A stretch of DNA of 64,000 nucleotides from Humulus lupulus (GCF_963169125.1 NC_084794.1:93045018-93109017); one strand, 5' to 3'. Positions 49,068 through 61,663 are shown, numbered from the stretch's first letter. Translations and numbers: made by a program. Notes: generated by a model not told the origin, from the sequence alone.

Positions 49068-50217
49068 TTCACTTGTCTCTTAATCTATTGAAATTCCATT
49101 ATTGTTCTTTTCATGCAAAAGAAGTAGTAGTTCTTCCAATAGTCCCACTTCCTTGTTCTTCACATATCTTATTCCCTTCCTAGATTTGCCAAAAAATGGC
49201 TTCCTAGCGTAGAATTTATGCACCGCGGCAGGGTAAATGGCATCAAATTTTGAACCGAATTTAAAAAAATTTATCCATTAAGCACTATTTATAATCCAAG
49301 TCCTTTTAAAGTACAATGTTTTAAATTTAACCCAATAAGCTTTAAATTTAAACCAATAAGCTTTAAATTTTATCCCCTTGCCTAAAAATTTAAACCACAA
49401 ACCAAATGGCATCAAATTTTGAACGACAAGGCTAAATGGCATCAAATTTAAACCACAATTTATAAATTTTTATCCATTAAGCTCTATTTATAATCCAAGT
49501 CTCTTTAAACCACAATGTTTTAAATTAAAACCACTAAGCTTTAAATTTAAACCCCTAAGCTTTAAATTTAAACCACTTGCCTAAAAATTTAAACCACAAG
49601 GCTAAATGGCATTAAATTTTGAACCATAATTTATAAATTTTTATCCATTAAGTTCTATTTATAATCCAAGTCTATTTAAACCACAATGTTTTAAATTTAA
49701 AACGCTAAACTTTAAATTTAAACCATTTGCCTAAAAATTTAAACCACAAACCAAATGGCATCAAATTTTGAACCACTTGGCTAAATGGAATCAAATTTTG
49801 AACCACAAGGCTAAATGGTATCAAATTTTTATCCATTAAGCTCTATTTATAGTCCAAGTCTCTTTAACCCACAATGTTTTAAATTTAAACCGCTGAGTTT
49901 TAATTTTAAACCCCTAAGCTTTAAATTTAAACCACTTGCCTAAAAATTTAAACTGCAAGCCTTAAATGGCGTAACATTGAACCACTAAACTTAAATGACA
50001 TCAAAATTTAATCCACAAGGTTTATGTTTAATCCTTTAGGCTTAAAACATAATCATACTTTGCTTAACAATTACGTTTAAAGTTTAAAACTCCTAACCTT
50101 TAAATTTAAATAACTAGGCTTAAAATTTAAACCAAATTACTTTATTGGTAAAAAATTTAGGCCACAAGTTGTGATTGGCCAAAAATAAAACTTATTTATA
50201 TTATTATTAAATGTATA

Positions 50218-50340
50218 AACTGTGCGCTGCGGCCCAAATAAATTAGAGTCGCGACGCGCAGTGACTTCAAATTACCTTTTTTTCTTACCTTCTGAGCGCT
50301 GCGGCTCTAATTTACAAAGTTACTGGGCACCGCGGCGGGA
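50218..50340. repeat. GC block 1 inside the array
   Basis: About 120 bp with GTGCGCTGCGGCCC, GTCGCGACGCGCAG, CTGAGCGCTGCGGCTC and GCACCGCGGCGGG. It is closely similar to 51,364-51,480 and is preceded by the same 'aagttgtgattggc' phrase. Confidence 0.8.
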
Positions 50341-51363
50341 TAAATGTCATCAGATTTTGAACTCAATTTAAATTTTTTATCCATTAAGCTCTATTTATAA
50401 TCCAAGTCTCTTTAAACCACTAAGTATTAAATTTAAACCGTTAAGCTTTAAATTTAAATCACTTGCCTAAGAATTTAAACCACAAACCGAATGACATCAA
50501 ATTTTGAACCCCTAGGCTAAATGACATCAAATTTTCAACCACATAGCTAAATGACATAAAATTTTGAACCAAAATTTATGGATTTTTATCCATTCAGCTC
50601 TATTTATAATCCAAGTCTCTTTAAACCACAATTTTTTAAATTTAAACCACTAAGCTTTAAATTTAAACCCCTAAGCTTTAAATTTAAACCACTTACCTAA
50701 AAATTTAAACCACAAACCAAATGGCATCAAAATTTTAACCCCAAGGATAAATGACATCAATTTTTTAACCACAAGGATAAATGGTATCAAATTTTTATCC
50801 ATTAAGCTCCATTTATAATCCAAATATCTTTAAATGACAATGTTTTAAATTTAAACCACTAAGCATTAAATTTAAACTCCTAAGCTTTAAATTTGAACAA
50901 CGTGCCTAAAAGTTTAAACCACAAACCAAATGGCATCAAATTTTAAACTTCAAGGCTAAATGGCATCAAATTTTGAACCATTATTTATAAATTTTTCATC
51001 CATTATGCTCTATTTATAATCCAAGTCTCTTTAAACCACAATGTTTTAAATTTAAACCCCTAAGCTTTAAATTTAAACCACTTTCCTAAAAATTTGAACC
51101 ACAAGCCTTAAATGGCTTAAACTATGAACAACTAAATTAAATGACATCAAATTTTAATCCTCAAGGTTTAAGTTTTAATCCTGTAGGCTTAAAACATAAT
51201 CATACTTTGCTTTACAATTACGTTTAAAGTTTAAACCCCTAACTTTTAAATTTAAATTACTAGGCTTAAAATTTAAACCAAATTATTTTATTGGTAAAAA
51301 ATTTAGGCCATAAGTTGTGATTGGCAAAAAAAAAATTATTTATATTATTATTAAATGTATGAC

Positions 51364-51480
51364 TATGCGCCGCGACCCAAATAAATTAGAGCCACGGCGC
51401 GCAGTGACTTCAAATTGCCATTTTTTCTTACCTTCTGAGCGTCGTGGCTCTAATTTCCAAAGATCCCGTGCGCCGCGGCG
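51364..51480. repeat. GC block 2 inside the array
   Basis: Same order of words as 50,218-50,340 (TGCGCCGCGACCC, GCCACGGCGCGCAG, CTGAGCGTCGTGGCTC, GCGCCGCGGCGGG). Confidence 0.8.
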
Positions 51481-54400
51481 GGGAAAATGGCATCAATTTT
51501 GAATCCAATTAAATATTTTTTTATCCATTAAGCTCTATTTATAATCCATGTCTCTTTAAACCACAATGTTTTAAATTTAAACCGTTAAACTTTAAGTTTA
51601 AACCACTTGCCTAAGAATTTAAACCACAAACCAAATTGCATCAAATTTTAAACCTCTAGGCTAAATGGCATCAAATTTTGAACCACAAGGCTAAATGTCA
51701 TAAAGTTTTGAACCACAATTTATGAATTTTTATCCATTCAGCTCTATTTATAATCCAATTCTCTTTAAACCACAATATTTTAAATATAAACCACTAAGCT
51801 TTAAATTTAAACCCCTAAGCTTTAAATTTAAACCACTTACCTAAAAATTTGAATGGCATCAAAATTTGAACCACAAGGCTAAATGGCATCAATTGTTGAA
51901 CCACAAGGCTAAATGGTATCAAATTTTTATCCATTAAGCTCTATTTATAATCCAAGTCTCTTTAAGCCACAATGTTTTAAATTTAAACCACTAAGCATTA
52001 AATTTAAACCCCTAAGCTTTAAATTTGAACAACTTGCCTAAAAATTTAAACCACAAACCAAATGGCATCAAAATTTGAACCACAAAGCTAAATGGCATCA
52101 ACTTTTGAACCACAATTATAAATTATTATCCATTAAGCTCTATTTATAATCCAAGTCTCTTTAAACCACAAAGTTTTAAATTTAAACCACTAAGCATTAA
52201 ATTTAAACCCCCAAGCTTTAAATTTAAACCACTTGCCAAAAAATTTAAACCACAAACCAAATGGCATCAAATTTTGAACCACAAGGCTAAGTGGCATCAA
52301 ATTTAAACCACAATTTATAAATTACTATCCATTAAGCTCTATTTATAATCCAAGTCTCTTTAAACCACAATGTTTTAAATTTAAACCACTAATCATTAAA
52401 TTTAAACACCAAGCTTTAAATTTAAACCACTTTCCAAAAAAATTAAACTACAAACCAAATGGCATCAAATTTTGAACCCCTAGGCTAAATGGCATCAAAT
52501 TTTGAACCACAAGGCTAAATGGCATCAAAATTAAACCACAATTTATGAATTTTTAATCACTCAGCTCTATTTATAATCCAAGTCTCTTTAACCTACAATA
52601 TTTTAAATTTAAACCACTAAGCTTTAAATTTAAATCCCTAAGCATTAAATTTAAACCACAAACCAAATGGCATCAAAATTTAAACCCCAAGGCTAAATTC
52701 AATCAATTTTTGAACCACAATGCTAAATGGTGTCAAATTTTTATCCATTAAGCTCTATTTATAATCCAAGTCTCTTAAATTACTAAGCTTTAAATTTAAA
52801 CTACTAAGCATTAAATTTAAACCCTCGAGCTTTAAATGTAAACCACTTGCCAAAAAATTTAAACCACAAACCAAATGGCATCAAATTTTGAACCACAAGG
52901 CTAAATGGCATCAAATTTAAACCACAATTTATAAATTATTATCCATTAAGCTCTATTTATAATCCAACTCTCTCTAAACAACAATGTTTTAAATTTAAAC
53001 CACTAAGCATTAAATTTAAACCCCCAAGCTTTAAATTTAAACCACTTGCCAAAAAATTTAAACCACAAACCAAATGGCATCAAATTTTGAACCACAAGGC
53101 TAAATGACATCAAAATTAAACCACAATTTATAAATTATTATCCATTAAGCTCTATTTATAATCCAAGTCTCTTTAACCCACAATATTTTAAATTTAAACC
53201 ACTATACTTTAAATTTAAACCCCTAAGCTTTAAATTTAAACCACTTACCTAAAATTTAAACCACAAACCAAATGGCATCAAAATTTAAACCCCAAGGCTA
53301 AATTCAATCAATTTTTGAACCACAAGGCTAATTGGTGTCAAATTTTTATCCATTAAGCTCTATTTATAATCCAAGTCTCTTTAAATTACTAAGCTTTAAA
53401 TTTAAACCACTAAGCATTAAATTTAAACCCCCGAGCTTTAAATTTAAACCACAAACCAAATGACATCAAATTTTGAACCACAAGGCTAAATGCCATCAAA
53501 TTTAAACCACAATTTATAAATTATTATCCATTAAGCTCTATTTATAATCCAACTCTCTCTAAACCACAATGTTTTAAATTTAAACCACTAAGCATTAAAT
53601 TTAAACCCCCAAGCTTTAAATTTAAACCACTTGCCAAAAAAATTAAACCACAAACCAAATGGCATCAAATTTTGAACCACAAGGCTAAATGACATCAAAA
53701 TTAAACAACAATTTATAAATTATTATCCATTAAGCTCTATTTATAATCCAAGTCTCTTTAACCCACAATATTTTAAATTTAAACCACTAAGCTTTAAATT
53801 TAAACCCCTAAGCTTTAAATTTAAACCACAAACCAAATGGCATCAAAATTTAAACCCCAAGGCTAAATTCAATCAATTTTTGAACCACAAGGCTAATTGG
53901 TGTCAAATTTTTATCCATTAAGCTCTATTTATAATCCAAGTCTCTTTAAATTACTAAGCTTTAAATTTAAACCACTAAGCATTAAATTTAAACCCTCGAG
54001 CTTTAAATTTAAACCACAAACCAAATGGCATCAAATTTTGAACCACAAGGCTAAATGCCATCAAATTTAAACCACAATTTATAAATTATTATCCATTAAG
54101 CTCTATTTATAATCCAACTCTCTTTAAACCACAATATTTCATATTTAAACCACTAAGCATTAAATTTAAACCACCAAGTTTTAAATTTAAACCACTTGCC
54201 CAAAAATTTAAACCACAAACCAAATGGCATCAAATTTTGAACCACAAGGCTAAATGGCATCAAAATTAAACCAAAATTTATAAAATATTATTCATTAAGC
54301 TCTATTTATAATCCAAGTCTCTTTAACCCACAGTATTTTAAATTTAAACCACTAAGCTTTAAATTTAAACCCCTAAGCTTTAAATTTAAACCACTTACCT

Positions 54401-54991
54401 AAAAATTTAAACCACAAACCAAATGGCATCACATTTTAAACCCCAAGGCTAAATTCAATCAATTTTTGAACCACAAGGCTAAATGGTGTCAAATTATTAT
54501 CCATTTAGCTCTACTTAAAATCTATGTTTCTTTAAACCACAATGTTTTAAATTTAAACCACTAAGCTTTAAATTTAAACCCCTAAGCTTTAAATTTAAAC
54601 CACTTGTCTAAAAATTTAAACCACAAACCAAATGTCATCAAATTTAAACCACTTCCCTTAATTCATCTTTTGCCAAAACCTGTTGCAATGGTTTAAATGC
54701 TTTATTAGGTTCTAGCTATTCTTTCTTAATAATTATCATTTCTAAGTTTAATCTTCTCTGATATACCACAAGTGAAATTCAAACTTTTCATACAGAAGTG
54801 TGACACTCGATGAGAGTATACATATATATATGTATTATAAAACAAGTAAATATCATGACCATACTCGAATCAAATGAATCAGAAAATCTAGAAATATCTA
54901 ATAATAATAACAATGTCAAAGTGATTAATAGATATGGTAATAAAATGTTTATATTGATTGATCTTAACGTAATTTGTGTTGTCGACTACAG

Positions 54992-55137
54992 GAGCTGGAT
55001 TACTTTCAATCCCATACGCACTAGCCTCAGGAGGATGGTTAAGCTTGATACTTCTCGATGTTATAGCTAATGCGGCATTTCAATCAGGAATACTTATAAA
55101 GAGGAGTTTGGAGCTAGATTTCATAAACATTACAACT
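54992..55137 (+). pseudogene. Captured exon of an AVT1-like amino acid transporter
   Basis: After a splice-acceptor-like CGACTACAG, the sequence encodes GAGLLSIPYALASGGW followed by a hydrophobic helix and LIKRSLELD. This is the signature start of plant AAAP-family vacuolar amino acid transporters (AVT1 group, Pfam Aa_trans). Only about 49 codons of the roughly 500-residue family are present. The sequence then runs straight into the GC block. The upstream 200 bp may be captured intron. It is a transduplicated fragment, not a working gene. Confidence 0.62.
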
Positions 55138-55154
55138 TATTCTCTCTCAAGAAA

Positions 55155-55365
55155 AGAGAGTCGCGGCGCTAAAATTGCAATAAGTTTGGTATCGCTGAGC
55201 GCCGTGGCTCAATAAAAGGAAGCCGCGGTGCTAAAATTGCAAAAAAAGTTTAGATTTGCTGAGCGTCGCGGCTCAAGAAACGGAAGCCACGACGCTAAAA
55301 TTGCAGTAACTTAGCTTCTCTGAGCGTCGCGGCTCAATAATTGAGTGCCGCGGCGCAACCCCGAG
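55155..55365. repeat. GC block 3, tandem units of about 62 bp
   Basis: CTGAGCGYCGYGGCTCAA starts at 55,195, 55,259 and 55,320. Between them recurs GCCGCGGYGCTAAAATTGC. It lies directly upstream of a TATA-like TTTTATATACA (about 55,376). Confidence 0.8.
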
Positions 55366-56325
55366 CCATCTGTTTTTTATATACATTTCAAAATCTCATT
55401 TTTTCATTATTTCAAAACATCATATTCCAACATCTTATTTTCAAATTCTCTACTTTTCTTCTGTACTTTTGATCTTTCATCCATAAACAACTCGTCTACA
55501 TTGTTTTTGTTTTCTTCTCTACCATGTTTCCCTCATAATTTTAAGTTTTCATTTCTTTATCTATTGAAATTTCTCTATTGAAAGCCCTAGCAACCCAAAA
55601 AAAAGTTTTAGGGATCAATCATCTTTTCTGGGTTTACAACTTTTGTGTGCCATCTTTGAGGAAGATTTCAAGTAAGTATATGTATTATAATTCTTATATT
55701 AAATCTTGTATGAAGAAGATTCATTGTTTAGAAAAAAATTTATGTTATGATGTTAGTAATTTAGGGGTGTTTTATTGTTAGTAGATGAACTTTTATATTT
55801 GTTTAAATTGTTGTTTGATTCTTAGTTTTTGTTTATTACTGTATTTTATGTTTAAGATTTTGGGCATTACATTGTTGAAAATCAAGTCTTGAAGGTTGTT
55901 TTATTAGTGTGCTCACCAAGTGTTTGTGAAATTGACTCAATGAGGTTCATTGTCATGTTTTCATTATTTTTGGTCTCCTAATTATTTTTGGCCTAGATAG
56001 AAAAGGTTTAAAATGTAACGTTGTGGCATAAGGAATCGAAAAGAGACAAACATGTCATCGTATTACTTAAACCGTTTGGGGTTGGGGCGGCTGCTTATTT
56101 ATTAAAGTAGAGAATGAGAAGAAGACATTTGAGTTTTCTAGATTATTTAAACCAAAGAAAAAAAAATAAAAAAATTGTTTGATTGAATCGTATAAAAAAA
56201 CATATATGATATGAGACTACAAGTATTGATTGCTTCTATTTCGTCTTCATTGCTTGTATTATTGTTACCCTGAACAGCTCCAAATCTTTGCAATTTTTTA
56301 TTATCACACCACAACAAATTATTTG

Positions 56326-56382
<57 letters not shown>

Positions 56383-57146
56383 TCCTATCCATGTTGTGCA
56401 TGTGTATTATTTGAGGTTGCTACAGAATCACTTTCACTGATAAATTAAAAATATTTTACATGAATATATTCTTTAAACCAAAGAAAGCATTGCTTCTTTG
56501 ATTCCTAAGATTCAAAGCATTGAAACTAATAAAAAAACAAAACGAATGTACATATATTCGAATGAATAATAATAAACAGTCTTTTAGTGCAGAAGCTAAG
56601 AACCCATTTCCTATATAAGCTGCAATAGAGAAATTAAAAACATTAGCATTTCAAAGATCAATCATGATACATAAGCATTCGTAATATATGGTCAAATTTT
56701 CAAGAATCATACTAGTAATCTACTTTGTTTACTTCCAAATTACATTTTATGATATTTTCTAAGCAGAAGATGATAATTGTAAATTATATGAAACATAATT
56801 ATGTGTAGGAGAATTTTATGTTGTGAGCACATTGCTTGCTTGTAGAATTATATGTCTTGGAGAATTATATGTTGTGAGCACACGATATGTCTCCACCTTA
56901 TAATCACACATTAAAGCACATTTCTTGCTTTTTATGTCTTGGAGAATTATATGTTGTGAGCTTATTGCTTGCTTTTTTGATTACCCCTAAATCTTTTTTA
57001 GGCAATTTAATATTATATATATATGAGTTATTATAAATATAAATATATGCCTAGTTGATGATTATACAATGTTTTGACATCATTGTTTTGGTATTAGATT
57101 TTTTAGGCGATTTTGAAGAAATATTTGTGTGTCATATCTTGTGCAA
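55366..57146 (+). promoter_or_regulatory. Leader region of the plant transposon-domain gene
   Basis: TATA-like sequence lies at about 55,376. A CT-rich leader with AGCCCTAGC follows, then a donor GTAAGT at 55,672 and a T-rich acceptor TTTTTTAG ending at 57,106, 40 bp before the ATG at 57,147. This fits a promoter with a 1.4-kb 5'-UTR intron. Nothing else is recognisable in the intron except the AAT microsatellite. Confidence 0.45.
56327..56379. repeat. (AAT)n microsatellite
   Basis: About 17-18 uninterrupted AAT/TAA units. Confidence 0.95.
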
Positions 57147-58294
57147 ATGGCTCCTAAAAAGAAATCAAAGGGATCTACTGAAGCTTCTACTTCTAGGGAT
57201 AAAAATCCAAGTTTTAACTCAAATAAGTTTGTTAGTGAAGAAGCTGAAAAGAGGTTTGATAGTATGCGAGCAAAGAAAGTATTGGGTGAACAAGGCATGG
57301 AATTCGATTCTAGGCTAAAAGATGATCCAATTTACAATAATATTCTTGTTAATATTGAGCAGAGGGGGTGGCAGACTTTAGTTCATGCACCTTATGGAGG
57401 AAGACGACAATGGGTGCCTTTTGATATTAAGACTATAAATGGTATTTTCAATTTGGTTACCTTAAATCCTGAAGAAGACCAGTATGATAAATTTATAGAA
57501 GGACAAATTGATTTTGGTGCAGTGATAAATCGTTTGTGTAAACCAGGCTCTCACTGGGTTATGTCTAATGGCCAACCTCAACATTTGATGAAAGCAGATA
57601 TGACAAAAGAAGCCACTGGTTGGACTTATTTTGTGTGTGTGCAAATCTTCTTCCAGTTTCTCATGTATCCTCTATTACTACCAAGCATGTACTACTTGTT
57701 TATGCCATTATGGAGGGGTACACAATTGACATCGGCAAAGTGATTAATAGTAGCCTCAAACGTTTTGGACGGGGAGGCACAACAGGAGGTTTGGGACATG
57801 CAACCACTGTTACATTGTTGTGTGAAGAAGCTGGCGCTCCAACATGGACATATGACCTTCATGTTAAGCCTCTTCCTACTATTACTACTGCTATGGTGAA
57901 TGCATATGGTGAACAAACTGCTAAACGGATAACAAGAGCTAATTTAGCAGGTGCCATACCAGAGGAGAATGAAGAAGAAGAGGTTGAACCTATGGCAGAG
58001 GATGCACATCTTCGTATCACTCCCCCTATAGATCCATATATGCAGTTCTTGGCTCAACAAAACTCCCATATCATTCAACAAAATGATTATATATATCGAC
58101 AAAATTCGCATTTGATGCAGTACTATGCCCAACGCAGTCAATATGATGCGGATCACACTAGTCATGTCAACTCTTTGCTTGGGTGCTGGGACCAAAATCA
58201 ACAAGACCCTATCTTCTTTCAGCAGCCAACACTTTTCCCACCATTTGATTCCCAACCACCATATCCTCAACATCCGCCGCAACCCCCATACTAG
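57147..58294 (+). pseudogene. Plant transposon-domain protein, broken by a GT slippage
   Basis: ATG 57,147 (MAPKKKSKGSTEAS) opens a basic N-terminus. A globular domain (KFVSEEAEKRFD, ILVNIEQRGW, WVPFDIKTINGIF, GSHWVMSNG, GWTYFVC) resembles the 'putative plant transposon protein domain' family (Pfam Transposase_32). The frame is lost at the GT run 57,632-57,641; removing one GT would return it to the frame that runs on to 58,294 with IDIGKVINSSLKRF, an acidic stretch and a Gln/Pro-rich tail ending PPQPPY. The first frame otherwise ends at 57,743. Its function is unknown; members are common in plant repeats. Confidence 0.65.
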
Positions 58295-58640
58295 TTCATT
58301 GTTCAACTCGTTAATTATGCCGCATCATATGCTCAAAACTTATTTTACAGGACCTTTTTGTTCATTTAGGTTTTTTTTTGTTTGTGTTTTTTTAGTTTGT
58401 CTCATGCTTTGTTTGTATTAATTAGCAAGAGAACAAGCACAAGTGAAATGTTAAGTGTAGGGCGAGGTTTTTAGTTTTTTTTTTCACAAGACAAATTTTA
58501 TTTATTAAAGAAATCTTGCCAATCAAAAATTTTAAATCTATTATTTAAATCAAGTGTCTTTAAACAACAAGGGTTAAAATATATATCATTAACCTTTAAA
58601 TTTAAAAGGCCATTTTCAAAACAAGTGGAAGAAGCAATTC
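58295..58640. other. Downstream spacer with a short AT-array remnant
   Basis: There is no gene. Words such as 'caagtgtctttaaac' and 'ctttaaatttaaa' at 58,530-58,610 show the start or remains of another AT array. The copia fragment follows. Confidence 0.5.
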
Positions 58641-59975
58641 AAAGGCTATTGTTTATCTACTCTTGTATGTAGATGATATGTTAATTGCCAGCAAGAATCT
58701 TGGGGAAATAGACAAAGTAAAGAAGTTGTTGAATAGAGAATTTGAAATGAAAGACCTCAGTTCAGCTAAGAAAATATTAGGAATAGAAATAATTAGGGAT
58801 AGGCATCACATGAAGCTTAAGCTATCTCAAGAAGGGTATATCTCAAAAGTACTGAAGAGGTTTGGTTTTTCTAATGTTAAGGCTGTAAGTACACCTATTG
58901 GGCAACAATTCAAACTTCTTGTTTCTCAAGTTCCTATCCCTAAAGCTGATATAGTCTATATGAAAAGGATTCCTTATAGAGCTGTAAATGTGGGCCGGCC
59001 CGGCCCACATTTTCGTGCCTCCGGTAAATTCGGGCCGGGCCGAAGTCGGGCCAGCCCACTTTCTATATTCAGGCCCAAATTTGGACCCACTTTTAGGCCC
59101 ACTTTATTTTTGGCAAAAAATGTAAGGATGGAGAATTGAACCCTCTACCTCCACCTTAACCATCAATGGACTAACCACCAAACCAAATACATTTGTTTGT
59201 TTAAATCATAATTTTAGATATTTTTATATACTTTTTAACAATATTTTACACAAAATCATATCAAAGATAATTATTAGAATTTTAATACCTACTAATAAAT
59301 GCTAAATTTAACTCACAAATCTTAAAATAAATTAATATAATTATAAAAATATAAACATTGAGAAAAATAAGACTTCTATTATCATTTTAATTTATTAATA
59401 ATTGACAAATAATTTTTTTTTATGATTATTAATATCAAAATATCAGGTTTTTTATCGTGTCGTGCTTTCGGGCTAGTTTGTTCGTGCTTTCGTGTCGTGC
59501 CTTCGGGCTTGTCGTGCCGTGCCGTGCCAAATTTCAATTCGTGTCGTGCCTGGCCCAGGCCCATATTTTTTCGTGCCGTGTCGTGCTCGTGCCGGTTTCG
59601 TGCCGTGCTAGAAAGCCCGGCCCATATTTACAGCTCTAATTCCTTATACCAGCATGGTTGGAAGTATCATGTACCTCATGGTATGCACTCGGCCAGACCT
59701 ATGTCATGGGGTTAGTATTCTTAGCAGATTTATGAGTAATCCAAGAATTGAGCATTTTTAAAGCTGTCAAGTGGCTAATGAGATATTTGAAGGGTTATTC
59801 TACTACAAGTTTAGTATACGGTTCCCAAACTGATGCATCAAGTGTGATTGGCTTTGTTGAATCTGACTATGCAATGGATTTAGACTCAAGAAGATTTCAA
59901 ACTGGTTTTGTATTTCAACTAAATGGCTACACTATAAGTTGGAAAGCTAATCTTTTCAATCTACTGTTGCTTTAT
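58641..59975 (+). pseudogene. Ty1/copia pol remnant, interrupted by a hAT element
   Basis: The left piece (58,641-58,976) has the copia RT motif LLYVDDMLIAS, followed by FEMKDLSSAKKILGIEI. The right piece (59,639 to about 59,975) has MVCTRPDL, AVKWLMRYLKG, ESDYAMDLDSRRFQTGFVF and ISWKANL of the RT-RNase H part. The two join at IPYTSM once the hAT element and one 8-bp copy are removed. A one-base frameshift lies near 59,757. No LTRs were found; it is a fragment. Confidence 0.85.
58977..59638. mobile_element. Non-autonomous hAT element, 662 bp
   Basis: It starts TAGAGCTGTAAATGTGGGCC and ends with the reverse complement of TAGAGCTGTAAATATGGGCC. The 8-bp duplications ATTCCTTA lie at 58,969-58,976 and 59,639-59,646. 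An 8-bp duplication plus TAGAGCTG-type ends fits the hAT superfamily. The interior has GGGCCGGGCC and CGTGCCGTG runs near both ends and an AT-rich middle, with no transposase. Confidence 0.88.
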
Positions 59976-59995
59976 CAACTATTTTTTGGGCCAAC

Positions 59996-60550
59996 TTGGA
60001 TAACTCTTGCTTGATTGGCATGGTTTGTTGGATGTTTTGGAAAGCTAGAAAAGAAGTGGTGTGGATGGAGAAAAGAATGACAGCAGAGGAGATAGTGGCT
60101 TCGGCTAGAGCTTATTTTGATCATTGGAAAACTGCCCAAGACAAGATTGAGATGGATCTGTTTGGTAGTGTCAGTGAATCTCAGGATTTGGTGCATTCGA
60201 CTAAAGCAGGACAAGGAAGAATCAAAATCAATGTTGATGCTGCTTTGTTTGATTATGTTGGCTGTTTCAGTATAGGTTGGATAACAAGGAATGAAGATGG
60301 TGAGCTGATTGAGGCTGCTAAAGAAGTGTTCAAAGGAGTTGTTTCTCCCCTTATTGCTGAAGTCATTTGGCTAAAGGGAGCTCTTCACATGAAGATGATG
60401 AGCTCATCTTCTTCACATGAAGATTCATTTGAAAACGACATCGAAAGTGGATATTTGACATTTCTTTCCTTTGTAATCAAAACCCATTTCAATGAAGCAA
60501 AGCAAGTTTCATATAATTATATAAATTGCAATTCATATAGAAGATTTTAG
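59996..60550 (+). pseudogene. LINE-type RNase H fragment
   Basis: An open frame encodes WMFWKARKEVVW, then KINVDAALFDYVG, GWITRNEDGELIEAA and PLIAEVIWLKGAL. This is the plant LINE/RVT_3 RNase H fold with the usual INVDAA start. It follows the copia fragment directly and lacks the rest of a LINE. The C-terminal 60 residues after LHMKMM have no match I recognise. Confidence 0.7.
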
Positions 60551-60617
60551 GATGGAAGAAACATATATCATATATTCTTCCTTTGAGAAACATATTCCTT
60601 TGAAAGAATAGTAATAG

Positions 60618-61620
60618 TCAACAATTTAAACCACAAACCAAATGGCATCAAATTTTGAACCACAAGGCTAAATGGTATCAAATTTTTATTCATTAAGCTC
60701 TTCTCATAATCCAAGTTTCTTTAAACCACAATGATTTAAATTTAAACCAGTGAGCTTTAAATTTAAACCCCTAAGCTTTAAATTTAAACTACTTGCCTAA
60801 AAATTTAAACCATAAACCAAATGGCATCAAATTTTGAACCGCAAGGCTAAATGGCACCAAATTTAAATCACAATTTATAAATTTTTATCCATTAAGCTCT
60901 ATTTATAATTCAAGTCTCTTTAAACCACAATCTTTTAAATTTAAAACCACTAAGCTTTAAATTTAAACCACTTGCCTAAAAATTTAAACCACTTGCCTAA
61001 AAATTTAAACCACAAACCAAATGACATCAAATTTTGAACCCCAAGGCTAAATGACATCAAATTTAAACCACAATTTATAAATTTTTATCCATTAAGCCTT
61101 AATTATAAATCAAGACTACTTAAACCACAATATTTTAAATTTAAACCACTAAGATTTAAATGTATACCACAAGGCTTAAAATTTAAACCACTTGCCTGAA
61201 AATTTAAACCACAAGTCTTCAATGGCTTAAAATATGAACCTAATGGTTTAAAATTTAGACAACAATTTATAAATTTAAATATCAAAGCTTAAATGGCATC
61301 AAATTTAAACCACAATTTACAATTTTTTATCCTTTTAAGCTTAAATTATAAATCTTGTATCTTTAAACCCCTAGGTTTGAAATTTAAACCACGAGGCTTG
61401 AAATTTTAACCACTTGCCTTAAAATTTAAACCCCTATACTTAAATGGCATCCAAATTTAATCCTCAAAGTTTAAGTTATAATCATTTAGGCTTATATCAT
61501 AAACATAGTCTCTTTAACCATTACGTTTAAAATTTAAACCAACACCCTTTAAATTTAAAATACTAGGCTTAAAATTTAAAACATATTTTTTCATTGGTTC
61601 AAAATTTAGACCCCAAGTTG
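60618..61620. repeat. Second large AT-rich array
   Basis: Same words and orientation as 49,220-54,660, with the 'tatccattaagctctatttataat' marker at about 60,690, 60,885 and 61,085. The right half is more diverged. It ends with the 'aagttgtgattggc' phrase seen before GC blocks 1 and 2. Confidence 0.88.
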
Positions 61621-61663
61621 TGATTGGCAAAAAAAATAAATTATATATTTTGTTATATGTGTT

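Larger units (their letters stand above)
49220..54660. repeat. Large AT-rich array with higher-order structure
   Basis: The basic word is about 21 bp, TTTAAATTTAAACCACTAA plus GC. Words combine into units of about 170-225 bp, each marked by 'tatccattaagctctatttataatccaa'. These units combine into three-unit repeats of about 565-605 bp (e.g. 53,139, 53,724 and 54,289). The left part is cut into two units of about 1.1 kb by GC blocks at 50,220 and 51,366. No coding sequence is supported. It is not a CRISPR array because there are no constant repeats with unique spacers. Confidence 0.9.

Noticed and set aside
49220..54660. CRISPR-like array
   Set aside because: Units differ gradually and have no unique spacers; the genome is a plant. 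It is a degenerate satellite-like array.
59422..59715. Frames rich in Cys, Arg and Ser within the hAT element
   Set aside because: They are generated by CGTGCC repeats; no transposase motif.
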